A stretch of 34,193 bases of DNA from Snowella sp. GTDB taxonomy: Bacteria; Cyanobacteriota; Cyanobacteriia; Cyanobacteriales; Microcystaceae. The DNA is taken from NCBI GenBank assembly GCA_003249095.1, contig QBMS01000033.1:1-34193 (forward strand). Direction: 5' to 3'. Shown here in pieces: positions 8,114-16,493 of the stretch. Numbering within the stretch: the first letter of the stretch is position 1; every line of letters starts with the position of its first letter. The notes under the pieces are model-generated. The model did not search any database, was not told the origin of the DNA, and saw only the letters and a program-made list of their open reading frames with translations. The translations under genes were made by a program, and so were the position numbers.

Positions 8114-9833
8114 AAGCTTCAAAGTCTTCCCCAAAAATTTGCTCTTCTAATTCTTGGGTTTCTTTATAACTGTCTTTAGCTTTTAATAAATCACTTGCTA
8201 ACTGATTAAAAGCCAAATCTAGCTCTGCTTTAGCCTGATTTTTTAACCACAAATCTCGCACAATTTCACTAAAATCTAGGTCTTCATCCATATTACCCAA
8301 AATCGTCTCAATTTCTCCCACCACTAATTCAAACATATTAATCTTGTCGTGGAGAACGCTTAAAATATATTCTTCAATACTATCTTTCAAACAAAAATTA
8401 AAAATGAATACATCCTGGGCTTGTCCGATCCGATGAATCCGTCCGATCCGTTGCTCAATTTTCATCGGATTCCAAGGCAAATCATAATTAACGATCGCGT
8501 TAGCAAATTGGATATTGCGACCTTCTCCCCCCGTTTCCGAAGCCAAGAGAACGGGAACCTGATCCCGAAACGCTTCTATCGCCGCATCCTTTTCTTTGAG
8601 AGACATATCACCGCGAAAGGTAACAAAGACAATACCCGCTTCCTGGAGCATGGTTTGTAAATAGTCACTGGTCGCTTTAAAGGTCGCAAAAACTAAGGTT
8701 TTCTGGTGAGATTGTTGCAATAGTTCAATTAATGCCTTGGCTTTTTCTGCTTTTTTGATTTGGGCAGAACGTTTGACTAAACTTTTAAGAACATCGCTTT
8801 CGATTCGTTTACTTAATTGCTTCAAAGAATCCGTCAAAGCATTGGGAGAAGAACCCGCTCGCATTAATAAATTAGTCGTTGAAAGTTTATCGAGGGGAAC
8901 ATCAGGATGGCGGAGAAATTCGGTCACATCTTCGTATAGTTTTTTCTCGGCACTCGAAGGAATGACAGAAATCGTCGTCGCAAATCGCTTGGGTAATTTA
9001 ACATCTACTAAAGCGCGGGTATTGCGTACCATCACTTCTCGCATTAATTGACGAAGCTTTTCGGGATTTTTCGGAACGCGACCGTTTTTAGAATTTACAT
9101 ATTCTTTTTTGAAGGCGGCTTCTGTTTTTAATAATCCTGGTTTAAGCAATGTTAAAAGGTTGAATAATTCGATTAAGGAATTCTGAACAGGTGTGGCAGT
9201 GAGCATTAAAATAAAACGCTTATTTAACGCATTTACCAATTTCCAGGAAAGGGTGTTTCTATTTTTGAGATGGTGGGCTTCATCGACAATTACTAAATCC
9301 CAATTGCGTCCAGTGGCAAAGGGAAAATGTTTAGCGGATTTGGCAGTTGGCAAGGAGGCAACAATTCTTTGATTACTCGTCCAAAATTCTTCGGGGTTTT
9401 GTTGTAGTAATTTGGAGTCGGTGGTGATACTATCTATATTAAATTTTTCGCTTAATTCTTGTTGCCATTGGGAGACTAAGGAGGCAGGACTAAGGATTAA
9501 TAAGGATTGAATTTGTCCTCTGGCTAAATATTCTTTACAAATTAAACCCGCTTCAATGGTTTTACCGAGTCCGACTTCATCGGCTAACAAGGCCCTTCCG
9601 CCTAATTGACGCATCACTTTTCGGGCGGTTTCGATTTGATACCAATATTTATCAATGGCCGTTAATGTGGGCAAACAAAGGAGTTGATCGTAGTCTGCCA
9701 TGATGGATAGGTTGAACAGGTCTAAACGCACTTGATAGTGGTCTAGATCGTCAAATTTTTGGGATTTTAGGGCTTCTAGGGCGAGGGAAGGGGTAAATTT
9801 AAAGGTGCGGGAGATGTTGGGGAGAGAAGGCAT
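8112..9833 (-). CDS. RapA-like SNF2/SWI2 family ATPase (compact)
   Basis: An ATP-driven DNA translocase of the SNF2 branch of superfamily 2. Motif I is DEVGLGKT (85-92), the DEAH box is at 184-187, motif III TATP is at 212-215, and motif VI QRIGRIHRIGQ is at 461-471. This order and the YQIETARKV segment before motif I fit the bacterial RapA-like group. At 573 residues it is much shorter than RapA (about 970), being essentially the bare motor with a short N-terminal segment and an acidic C-terminal helical tail (about 500-573). No nuclease or methylase domain is fused. The coiled-coil protein downstream is its likely partner. It could act in transcription recycling or phage defence; the latter is inferred from the neighbourhood. 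Confidence 0.92.
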   Translation of the reverse strand: MPSLPNISRTFKFTPSLALEALKSQKFDDLDHYQVRLDLFNLSIMADYDQLLCLPTLTAIDKYWYQIETARKVMRQLGGRALLADEVGLGKTIEAGLICKEYLARGQIQSLLILSPASLVSQWQQELSEKFNIDSITTDSKLLQQNPEEFWTSNQRIVASLPTAKSAKHFPFATGRNWDLVIVDEAHHLKNRNTLSWKLVNALNKRFILMLTATPVQNSLIELFNLLTLLKPGLLKTEAAFKKEYVNSKNGRVPKNPEKLRQLMREVMVRNTRALVDVKLPKRFATTISVIPSSAEKKLYEDVTEFLRHPDVPLDKLSTTNLLMRAGSSPNALTDSLKQLSKRIESDVLKSLVKRSAQIKKAEKAKALIELLQQSHQKTLVFATFKATSDYLQTMLQEAGIVFVTFRGDMSLKEKDAAIEAFRDQVPVLLASETGGEGRNIQFANAIVNYDLPWNPMKIEQRIGRIHRIGQAQDVFIFNFCLKDSIEEYILSVLHDKINMFELVVGEIETILGNMDEDLDFSEIVRDLWLKNQAKAELDLAFNQLASDLLKAKDSYKETQELEEQIFGEDFEA

Positions 9834-9859
9834 TATGAGGGGAAGAAACTTTTGATAAA

Positions 9860-9865
9860 ATTATA
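9860..9865 (-). promoter_or_regulatory. Candidate -10 box of the SNF2 operon
   Basis: TATAAT on the minus strand sits 26 bases before the helicase ATG, preceded by AAAACTGC. No good -35 hexamer is found 17 bases upstream. The same 13-base string AAACTGCTATAAT occurs before leuC. Confidence 0.45.
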
Positions 9866-10064
9866 GCAGTTTTGGCTTTGTTGATTGCGATTAATCAAAA
9901 TATTGTAAGTGAGTTTCTAAGCAAAACTTGAGATTTCAACTTAGGATAAGTACAGCCCGATGTGCAGTGAAATAGTCAAGATTAGTTTAGTTATGCTATA
10001 GTACGCCTATTGTTGCCTGAGAGATTCCTTAGCTTCACAACGCATCCAAGGTAATTTTTCTATT

Positions 10065-11207
10065 ATGCAGTACGCATTTGTTGATGGAAAAAGGCAAAAA
10101 GCATTCAAGGATGGCAGAGGTATTTGTCCTAAATGTCAAAGAACCGTGATTGCTAGTTGTGGAGAAATATATATTTGGCATTGGAAACATAAAAATAGTT
10201 GTGATTCATGGTTTGAACCAGAAACAGAGTGGCATCTTGACTGGAAAGAGCAATTTCCCGAAGATTGGCAGGAGTTTATTATCGAAGACAATGCAACAGG
10301 GATAAAACATATTGCTGATATTAAAACTGCTGAGGGAATGGTGATAGAATTCCAAAACTCACCTATTTCAAGTGCCGAAATTAAGGAAAGGGAGGAGTTT
10401 TATAAAAATATGATTTGGGTAGTAAATGCTGTAAAATTTAAAGATAATTTTTCACGTAGGAGTGTCGTAACAGATCAGCTCAGAGTTCTTGAGCAGAATA
10501 TAAACAATCAAAAAAAAGCAATTAAAGAGCAACTTGAAGAAGATTTAAATAAGGCGAAAAAAAATCTTGAATCACTTGAGAGTGACTATTTAAGTATCAA
10601 AAATGATAATACAAAACTCGAAGATAAATTTTCTGAATATGTGGAATATTTAAGTCAATTACAATGTTTTTCAGAAGCAATCGTTACACAATTAAAAAAA
10701 GCAAATTCTATCAAAGATGTAGAGTCTTTAACTCAAGCATACGTTATTGCCAAAATGGTTGTCACACAATTAGACAAGACCATAATAAATCAAGAAACAA
10801 AGATCAATTATTTAACCTCAACAAAATCAATACATGATATTTCATATAAAATTGATTGTTTATTAGAAGAAGTTCAAAAAAATGTGGGCAAAAAATTTAT
10901 AATAACTAATCAATCTATACAATCATTAAGAACGAGTTGGTTTAATTTAGAAGAACGAAATAAGTATCTAATTGGTTTGCCCAATTCTGATTTTTTACAA
11001 AACTATAAAATAATTGAGTTTAGTCAAATCGAAAAAGCTAATTTAGTAAATATAAAAGCTATTGAAACTATTAGTAAGCCTACCTTATTTCCCGTTATCT
11101 ATGATATGAATGAAGAAAAATTATCTGATTTCTTGATTAATTCTGGATATAAAGGCTATGAATTTTTATTGAATATTCAGCCAGAACTAGAATATATTAG
11201 GGATTAA
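10065..11207 (+). CDS. CoiA-like nuclease-domain protein with coiled coil (5' part of a frameshifted gene)
   Basis: The N-terminal third resembles the competence protein CoiA family. A cysteine/histidine cluster (Cys21, Cys24, Cys32, His39, His42, Cys46) could bind zinc. A PD-(D/E)XK-like nuclease core follows, with HIADI (Asp85) and VIEFQNSPIS (Glu95, Gln97) as catalytic candidates. From about residue 145 the chain is Lys/Glu/Asn-rich with a long coiled coil. It stops at residue 380 with TAA at 11205-11207, yet the next frame continues as plausible protein to 11643. One fewer base in the GGG at 11200-11202 would join both into about 525 residues. The region is very AT-rich, uses many ATA codons and lacks HIP1 sites, unlike its neighbours, which suggests recent acquisition. 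Function in DNA uptake or defence is inferred. Confidence 0.8.
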   Translation: MQYAFVDGKRQKAFKDGRGICPKCQRTVIASCGEIYIWHWKHKNSCDSWFEPETEWHLDWKEQFPEDWQEFIIEDNATGIKHIADIKTAEGMVIEFQNSPISSAEIKEREEFYKNMIWVVNAVKFKDNFSRRSVVTDQLRVLEQNINNQKKAIKEQLEEDLNKAKKNLESLESDYLSIKNDNTKLEDKFSEYVEYLSQLQCFSEAIVTQLKKANSIKDVESLTQAYVIAKMVVTQLDKTIINQETKINYLTSTKSIHDISYKIDCLLEEVQKNVGKKFIITNQSIQSLRTSWFNLEERNKYLIGLPNSDFLQNYKIIEFSQIEKANLVNIKAIETISKPTLFPVIYDMNEEKLSDFLINSGYKGYEFLLNIQPELEYIRD

Positions 11208-11643
11208 AAATGAAATAAGAAAACAGTCGTTTCAATATATTACGCTGTATAATCAAGTTCATGATTTGATTGAAATGTGGATAACAGATAAAATCAAAGA
11301 TATTGAAAATAAATTCAATGAATCTGTTTGCGAATTAAATAGAAAGGAACAGCTCATTGAGCAAGAAAAATATAAATTTGAGAAATTAGAATCAGAAATG
11401 CAAGAACACTCAAAACAAAGTTTGGCTAATTTAGAAATCAACTTAAAAAATGAAGGTATTTTGATTAAAAAGAAATATAAAGGATTATATTTTTATACAT
11501 GGAAGTATGAACGAAAAACCTGGCAATATGCAAAGAAAATTGTCTATTTTGATTTTGGCAATGGAGTATTATTTAAACGTGTTAGATCTGACTTATTTCG
11601 CAAAATACTAAAGCAAGATTTTATTAAGAAATACAGGCTGTAA
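11191..11643 (+). pseudogene. 3' part of the frameshifted CoiA-like gene
   Basis: This frame opens right after a TAG at 11188-11190 and overlaps the end of the previous gene by 17 bases. It starts with IKNEIRKQSFQYITLYNQ, continues as a charged coiled coil (KDIENKFNE, KEQLIEQEKYKFEKLESEMQ) and ends in a basic, aromatic domain (YFYTWKYERKTWQYAKKIVY). Base composition and coiled-coil character match the preceding gene. No ATG with a ribosome site is visible near its beginning. I read it as the C-terminal part of one gene split by a single-base insertion or a sequencing error. An independent small protein starting near 11266 is less likely. Confidence 0.6.
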
Positions 11644-11723
11644 ATTACACTATTTTTCCTAGTGAGTTATTCTGAGTCCTCTAATCATTAATCATTAATT
11701 TCAGGTGTAAAATTTTTATTTGA

Positions 11724-11792
11724 TCTTGCGATCGCCGCTTTTAATCTCCTTAAAGAAAGATTGCGATCGCCGACTTTTTCGTAATGGGATTA
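11724..11792. repeat. HIP1-bounded repeat, copy upstream of the ParE module
   Basis: Two HIP1 octamers (11728-11735 and 11763-11770) frame a segment reading CTTTTAATCTCCTTAAAGAA and are followed by CGACTTTTTCGTAATGGGAT. The same order of elements returns at 12347-12494 and partly at 13161-13217, on the far sides of the two toxin-antitoxin modules. Confidence 0.6.
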
Positions 11793-11874
11793 GAGAAAGT
11801 AAACAATTATTAGGAAAATAGACTATAATAACAAACAATTAGTCTTCAAAATAACACTGTAACAGAGCTAAAAG

Positions 11875-12063
11875 ATGACAACATTAAACATTAAACAACA
11901 AGCTCATAGTCTCATTGAACAATTACCCGATAACTGTACTTGGGATGATATTATGCACCAGGTTTATTTGATTTTAACAGTCGAAGCAGGTTTAGCAGAC
12001 AGCCAAGCAGGACGGGTCAAATCCGTAGAAGAAGTGCGATCGCAATTTGGTCTGCAACCATGA
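11875..12063 (+). CDS. Antitoxin of a ParE/RelE-type module
   Basis: A small protein of 62 residues whose stop overlaps the toxin start (ATGA at 12060-12063), a typical type II toxin-antitoxin arrangement. The sequence (NIKQQAHSLIEQLPDNCTWD, then DIMHQVYLILTVEAGLADSQ) resembles the short helical antitoxins commonly paired with RelE/ParE toxins in cyanobacteria. The end, VKSVEEVRSQFGL, is a usual toxin-binding tail. No classical DNA-binding fold is visible, so operon autoregulation is uncertain. The role is supported mainly by its partner. Confidence 0.8.
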   Translation: MTTLNIKQQAHSLIEQLPDNCTWDDIMHQVYLILTVEAGLADSQAGRVKSVEEVRSQFGLQP

Positions 12064-12344
12064 ACGTATTTTGGACAAATAAAGCAATTGAGCAGCTAAA
12101 AGCAATCCATGACTATCATGCTCAAATTTCGCCTGAATATGCCACTCGGCTAGTTGATCTCATTACAAAACGTTCAGAGCAAATTGCCAACTTTCCTAAT
12201 TCAGGTCGAATGTTACCCGAAATTAATCTAGAACAAACTCGTGAAATTATTGAAGCAAATTATCGAATTATTTACTACGTTGGAGTTGATAGAATTGATG
12301 TCTTAGGGGTTGTACATGGTCAACAAAAATTGTCTTCATTTTAA
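12060..12344 (+). CDS. ParE/RelE-superfamily toxin
   Basis: A 94-residue protein of the RelE/ParE fold. Its features are an N-terminal strand (NVFWTNKAIEQL), two helices (AIHDYHAQISPEYATRLVDL), the loop FPNSGRMLPEI, and closing strands REIIEANYRIIYYV and IDVLGVVHGQQ. The SGR motif and the R-I-I-Y strand are characteristic. The terminal VVHGQQ is closer to the ParE gyrase-poison branch than to ribosome-dependent RelE mRNA nucleases, but the target cannot be assigned with certainty. It is translationally coupled to the antitoxin through the ATGA overlap. Confidence 0.87.
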   Translation: MNVFWTNKAIEQLKAIHDYHAQISPEYATRLVDLITKRSEQIANFPNSGRMLPEINLEQTREIIEANYRIIYYVGVDRIDVLGVVHGQQKLSSF

Positions 12345-12346
12345 TA

Positions 12347-12494
12347 GCGATCGCTACTTTTCGTCAGTTTAAAGAATGATTGCGATCGCAGTCCTTAATC
12401 CCTTCAAAGAATGATTACGATCACCAACTTTACCGTAACAACATTAAAAAGGTGATCGCCGCCCTTAGTCCCTTTAAAGAATGATTGCGATCGC
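12347..12494. repeat. Repeat cluster between the two toxin-antitoxin modules
   Basis: This segment contains three versions of CAAAGAATGATTGCGATCGC or its variants (ending near 12389, 12425 and 12494). They alternate with CCTTAATCCCTT-like and ACTTTACCGTAA-like spacers. The units match the copy at 11724-11792. No gene is present in 12345-12567. Confidence 0.65.
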
Positions 12495-12546
12495 TTATAA
12501 ATATAATCTGTTGCTCACAGAAATTGTCTGATATAATTCGAGATGA

Positions 12547-12789
<243 letters not shown>

Positions 12790-12798
12790 TGGGATAAT

Positions 12799-13158
12799 AT
12801 GAAATTTAAAATTGATGAAAATTTGCCAACAGAATTTGCGGAAATACTTCAAGAAGCTGGCTATGATGCAATGACTGTACATCAGCAAAAACTAAAAGGA
12901 GAAAAAGACCCAATTCTTTTAGAGATTTGTCAACAAGAAAGTAGAACATTAATCACACTTGATTTAGATTTTACTAATCTTAAAAATTATCCTCCCGAAC
13001 AATTTTTAGGAATCATTGTATTTCGGGTCAATCGTCAAGACAAGCTCTATTTGCTTTCTATTCTTCAAAACATAATCCCGTTATTTGAGCAGGAAACAAT
13101 TATTCATCACTTGTGGATTGTCGAAGAAAACCGCATCAGAATACGCGGAGAAAGCTAA
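12799..13158 (+). CDS. DUF5615 PIN-like toxin
   Basis: A 119-residue PIN-like ribonuclease-type toxin, the usual partner of DUF433 antitoxins. Acidic residues expected in the active site are seen in KIDENLP near the start, in GEKDPILLEIC in the middle and in LITLDLDFTNL. Some family members cleave RNA, but the target here is unknown. It forms an operon with the DUF433 gene. Its 3' side carries another partial copy of the island's HIP1-related repeat. Confidence 0.9.
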   Translation: MKFKIDENLPTEFAEILQEAGYDAMTVHQQKLKGEKDPILLEICQQESRTLITLDLDFTNLKNYPPEQFLGIIVFRVNRQDKLYLLSILQNIIPLFEQETIIHHLWIVEENRIRIRGES

Positions 13159-13160
13159 AG

Positions 13161-13217
13161 GTGCGATGACAATATAAAAACATGATCACCGATTTTTCCG
13201 TAAAGAGATTAAAGATT
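13161..13217. repeat. Partial repeat copy downstream of the DUF5615 gene
   Basis: ATGATCACCGATTTTTCCGT (13182-13201) followed by AAAGAGATTAAAG parallels the CGATCGCCGACTTTTTCGTA part of the 11724-11792 copy and the central element at 12418-12437. It ends the series of repeats that bracket the two toxin-antitoxin modules. Confidence 0.5.
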
Positions 13218-13250
13218 GATTTCCTCACGGTTTTATCTTTTCAACAGAAA

Positions 13251-14663
13251 CTATTTTCCAGATAAAAACTCACGAACATCCGCAACTTCTCCTTTAATTG
13301 CGGCAGTGACAACCATTGCAGGACTCATTAACAACGTCCGACCAGTGGAAGAACCCTGACGACCTTTGAAATTGCGATTGGAAGAAGAAGCACTAATCTG
13401 ATCGCCTTGTAACTTATCGGGATTCATGGCTAAACACATAGAACAACCCGCTTCTCGCCATTCAAAACCCGCCGCTTCAAAGATTTTATCTAACCCTTCC
13501 GCTTCAGCTTCTTTTTTGACTCGTTCTGACCCTGGCACAATAAAAGCTGTCACACCGGCGGCAACTTGATTTCCTGCTGCAAATTTGGCCGCTTCCCTGA
13601 GATCACTAATCCGTCCATTAGTGCAACTGCCGACAAAACAGACATCTACCTTGGTTCCTTTGATGGGTTGACCAGGGGCAAGTTTCATATATTGATAGGC
13701 TTCTTCGGCGATCGCGCGATCGCTTTCCTCCAGACTTTCGGGAACAGGTAACACTTCACTAATACCCATACCTTGACCAGGGGTAATGCCCCAAGTAACG
13801 GTCGGTTCAATCTCTTTGGCATCAAAAACCACAATATCATCGTATTCCGCATCAGCATCACTAGCCATACTGCGCCACCAGGCAACGGCTTTTTCCCAAT
13901 CTTCTTCCTTGGGGCTAAAATCCAATCCCTTCAAGTAATCAAAAGTAACATCATCGGGATTGATATAACCGCATCGTGCGCCACCTTCGATCGCCATATT
14001 ACAGACTGTCATCCGTTCTTCCATTGACATGTCCGCAAAAGTAGAACCCGCGTATTCATAGGCATAGCCCACGCCGCCTTTTACACCTAATTTGCGAATG
14101 AGATGTAAAACCACGTCTTTGGCATAGACTCCTGGAGAAAGCTTTCCATTGACTTCAACTTTTCTGACTTTTAATTTTGCTAAAGCCAAGGATTGAGAAG
14201 CCAACACATCCCGCACTTGAGATGTCCCAATCCCAAAGGCGATCGCGCCAAAGGCTCCGTGAGTAGAGGTGTGGGAATCGCCACAAGCAATGGTCATCCC
14301 AGGTTGAGTTAATCCCTGTTCGGGAGCGATTACGTGAACGATACCCTGATTTCCTGAACCAATGTTATAAAATTTAATGCCATTAGTTTGGGTATTTTTT
14401 TCCAAAGATTGCATCATCTCTTCGGCTAAGTCATCGACAAAGGGACGGGATTGGTTATCCGTCGGCACGATATGATCCACTGTCGCAACGGTTCGTTCGG
14501 GATAAAGCACTTTTAGTCCGCGATCGCGTAACATGGCAAAGGCTTGGGGGCTAGTAACTTCGTGAATTAGGTGCAAACCAATGAAGAGTTGGGTTTGGCC
14601 AGAGGGTAAGGTTTTAACGGTGTGTAAGTCCCAAACTTTGTCAAACAGGGTTCTCGCGCTCAT
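13251..14663 (-). CDS. leuC: 3-isopropylmalate dehydratase large subunit
   Basis: Aconitase-family enzyme that, with LeuD, isomerises 2-isopropylmalate to 3-isopropylmalate in leucine synthesis. The catalytic [4Fe-4S] cluster ligands are in VGSCTNGR and GCSMCLAMN. Substrate and fold motifs include [24 protein letters not shown] and [12 protein letters not shown]. The frame is open to an ATG at 14699, but a TATAAT box at 14706-14701 would place transcription start at or beyond that ATG. I therefore start at [14 protein letters not shown] (ATG at 14663), giving 470 residues, the family norm. LeuD is not in this window. Confidence 0.95.
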   Translation of the reverse strand: MSARTLFDKVWDLHTVKTLPSGQTQLFIGLHLIHEVTSPQAFAMLRDRGLKVLYPERTVATVDHIVPTDNQSRPFVDDLAEEMMQSLEKNTQTNGIKFYNIGSGNQGIVHVIAPEQGLTQPGMTIACGDSHTSTHGAFGAIAFGIGTSQVRDVLASQSLALAKLKVRKVEVNGKLSPGVYAKDVVLHLIRKLGVKGGVGYAYEYAGSTFADMSMEERMTVCNMAIEGGARCGYINPDDVTFDYLKGLDFSPKEEDWEKAVAWWRSMASDADAEYDDIVVFDAKEIEPTVTWGITPGQGMGISEVLPVPESLEESDRAIAEEAYQYMKLAPGQPIKGTKVDVCFVGSCTNGRISDLREAAKFAAGNQVAAGVTAFIVPGSERVKKEAEAEGLDKIFEAAGFEWREAGCSMCLAMNPDKLQGDQISASSSNRNFKGRQGSSTGRTLLMSPAMVVTAAIKGEVADVREFLSGK

Positions 14664-14700
14664 AGGATTTTTGTGGGGAATACGTTCTCTCAAGCTCATT

Positions 14701-14706
14701 ATTATA
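14701..14706 (-). promoter_or_regulatory. Candidate -10 box of leuC
   Basis: TATAAT on the minus strand, preceded by AAACTGC, lies 37 bases before the chosen leuC start. A matching -35 hexamer is not evident. Its position argues against the longer N-terminus of leuC. Confidence 0.5.
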
Positions 14707-14808
14707 GCAGTTTCGACTCAATTTCTTACGCCAAATAGAGCGTGTTTTTTCTTGCATTGCTTGAATCAAAGTTTCATCGGGTTACCTTGGTTGATGAATT
14801 TCTGTTTG

Positions 14809-14979
14809 CTAATCGTGATAGTAGTCCAGCGCGGCATAGGCATCCACTAGAGTCATGGTAGGGTAGTAATAAAGAATTTCATCGGGAGACATTACCCATT
14901 TGTTAATTATTATTCCAAATTTTTGGAAAAAATAGTCTTTTTCGTCCCAATCGAGGAAGTCTTGGTTGATCGTTATTGT
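14809..14979 (-). pseudogene. Decayed DUF433 antitoxin fragment
   Basis: Read on the minus strand, 56 codons between two stops end with KWVMSPDEILYYYPTMTLVD and AYAALDYYHD. The motif SPDEIL-YPT-TL-D-YAAL-YY is the C-terminal helix-turn-helix part of DUF433 antitoxins, which normally continue YYHDHREEI. The N-terminal part of the family is missing and the tail is cut by a stop. Only an internal ATG (14892-14890) is available, giving 27 residues. No DUF5615 partner follows, since leuC is next. It therefore looks like the remains of a lost toxin-antitoxin module. Confidence 0.65.
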
Positions 14980-15142
14980 TTAATTTTTCAATATGATTAG
15001 GATCTGTTGAACTCAGAGTTACAGGTTAGGCTAATCATTAGGTAAATTAAGGAATTGGCCAAAATTCGCCTTTATCAGGCTATTTCTAAGTCTAGCGTCT
15101 TTTTTGTATCATGTTCCCTTGAGGTTCAATTACTCCAAATTT

Positions 15143-15985
15143 ATGCTTCCTCTCTCCGTTATTACAGTGACTCACAATCACGCCACTTATATTGGACGCT
15201 GTTTAGAATCCTTAATACCAGAAATTCAAAAAATCGACGGTGAAGCCATTGTTATTGACAATCGCTCAGATGACAACAGTGTTGAAATAGTAGGTAAATA
15301 CCCCCAAATAAAGCTTTATGTGAATGAACAACGCAGAGGCTTTAGTGCTAACAATAACTACGGTATGGCCCTAGCTAAAGGCAAATACTTATTATTACTA
15401 AACCCTGATACAGAGGTTTTGCCAGGGGCATTAGAAAAACTGATTGCTTTTATGGATGAATCCCCTCAAGTCGGATTGTGTGGCGCACAACTTTTATTTC
15501 CAGAGGGCAGTATTCAGCCTTCACCTCGTCGTTTCCCTACGTTGGGAGCAACCATTGCCAGAAGAACTCCCCTGCGTATTTTTCTGCGGAACTCCCGATT
15601 TAACCGACATCATCTAATGTTTGATTTAGATCATTCTCAACCCCAGCCTGTTGATTGGCTGCTCGGTGCTTGTTTATTTATCCGACGAGAGATATTGGAA
15701 ACAGTCGGGCCTTTAGATGAGGGTTTCTTTCTTTATGTTGAAGATATTGACTGGGCCAAACGAATACATCTAGCGGGTTGGCAAGTTTACTATGTCCCCA
15801 CCGCCCAAATTATTCACCATCATCTTGCTGTCAGTGATAAACATTTCTTAAGTCGTTATATGTGGCTACATCTACAGAGTATGACTCGCTACATTCGCAA
15901 GTATTTATTACCACCAATTCCTGGTTTAGTAATAAGGGAAAATAAGTTGGATATTTGGGAGTCTATGTCTGTGGGGAACAAGTAA
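15143..15985 (+). CDS. Family 2 glycosyltransferase
   Basis: A GT-A fold transferase of the rhamnosyltransferase-like GT2 group, probably adding sugars to extracellular polysaccharide or lipopolysaccharide. SVITVTHNHATYIGRCLESL opens the nucleotide-binding domain. IDNRSDDNS binds the sugar nucleotide, GFSANNNYGMALAKGKYLLL follows, and NPDTE is the metal-binding DxD-type motif. GPLDEGFFLYVEDIDWAKRI holds the catalytic acid region. I start at ATG 15143 (MLPLSVITV), giving 280 residues. A TTG at 15104 would add 13 residues not typical of the family. The acceptor sugar cannot be inferred, and no polysaccharide cluster surrounds it. Confidence 0.9.
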   Translation: MLPLSVITVTHNHATYIGRCLESLIPEIQKIDGEAIVIDNRSDDNSVEIVGKYPQIKLYVNEQRRGFSANNNYGMALAKGKYLLLLNPDTEVLPGALEKLIAFMDESPQVGLCGAQLLFPEGSIQPSPRRFPTLGATIARRTPLRIFLRNSRFNRHHLMFDLDHSQPQPVDWLLGACLFIRREILETVGPLDEGFFLYVEDIDWAKRIHLAGWQVYYVPTAQIIHHHLAVSDKHFLSRYMWLHLQSMTRYIRKYLLPPIPGLVIRENKLDIWESMSVGNK

Positions 15986-16141
15986 ATTCAAATTAGGCAA
16001 TATTAAGGAGTAACTTAAACAATAATCACAATTTTTAAATAAAAGTGAGTATAAAACTCTATTTTATAACATTTATTGGGAGTTTAAGTTTTTTGACGCG
16101 CTTTTTGACAGCAGATTTCATACCAGAAACCCTAGACAAAA

Positions 16142-16184
16142 AAAACTCTTGGGCGTCTTTCCGTGTTTCGACTCCAAGAGTTTT
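16142..16184 (+). terminator. Strong hairpin, possible glycosyltransferase terminator
   Basis: AAAACTCTTGG pairs perfectly with CCAAGAGTTTT (11 bp) around a 21-base loop. The T run on the plus strand is only four bases and lies within the stem; on the minus strand eight T follow. It may end the glycosyltransferase transcript, or act as a bidirectional terminator or RNA structure. Confidence 0.45.
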
Positions 16185-16435
16185 AATTACTCCTCACACA
16201 CAAATATACTATAACCCCAATGTTGCCCTATTGGATCGGACGCACTAGACAATTTTTGAATTGGCACTTTTTCAATCTACCATCAGAAAACGGGAATTGC
16301 TATTGATTCTGAATCTTGAGATGTTTTTGAACGGGCGGGGATCACTTTTACAGACTTATTATCAAGAAACCCTGACAATAGACTCCCGAAAGACTAGGAA
16401 AATCGTGGACAAGGGGATCTTGATCTCGAAAAGCC

Positions 16436-16465
16436 TTGACGAATCGGGGATGCGTCATGTTACAT
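16436..16465 (+). promoter_or_regulatory. Candidate promoter of the DUF4912 gene
   Basis: TTGACG (16436-16441) and TTACAT (16460-16465) are separated by 18 bases. This would give a leader of about 160 bases. It overlaps the left arm of an inverted repeat, so the assignment is tentative. Confidence 0.3.
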
Positions 16466-16493
16466 AAGGTTAAGCAAATGATCCCCGACTTCG
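16440..16493 (+). other. Inverted repeat in the DUF4912 leader
   Basis: CGAATCGGGGAT (16440-16451) pairs with ATCCCCGA and TTCG (16481-16493) in a 12-bp stem with one bulged C and a 29-base loop. It overlaps the candidate promoter and could be a protein-binding or RNA-folding element. Confidence 0.45.

Larger units (their letters stand above)
14664..15142. other. Intergenic region between leuC and the glycosyltransferase
   Basis: A 479-bp divergent gap that contains the leuC -10 box and the DUF433 remnant. The rest (14980-15142) should carry the glycosyltransferase promoter, but I see no confident promoter elements or other genes. Confidence 0.6.

Noticed and set aside
12347-12494. Possible CRISPR array
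   Set aside because: The repeated units are built around HIP1 octamers, vary in sequence and spacing, and no cas gene is nearby.
14581-14850. An 89-residue plus-strand frame across the leuC start region
   Set aside because: It is antisense to the leuC N-terminus and the DUF433 remnant, with no recognisable protein sequence.
16045-16467. Two short plus-strand frames between the glycosyltransferase and DUF4912 genes
   Set aside because: They use weak starts, overlap a strong hairpin and show no family-like pattern, so I treat the region as non-coding.
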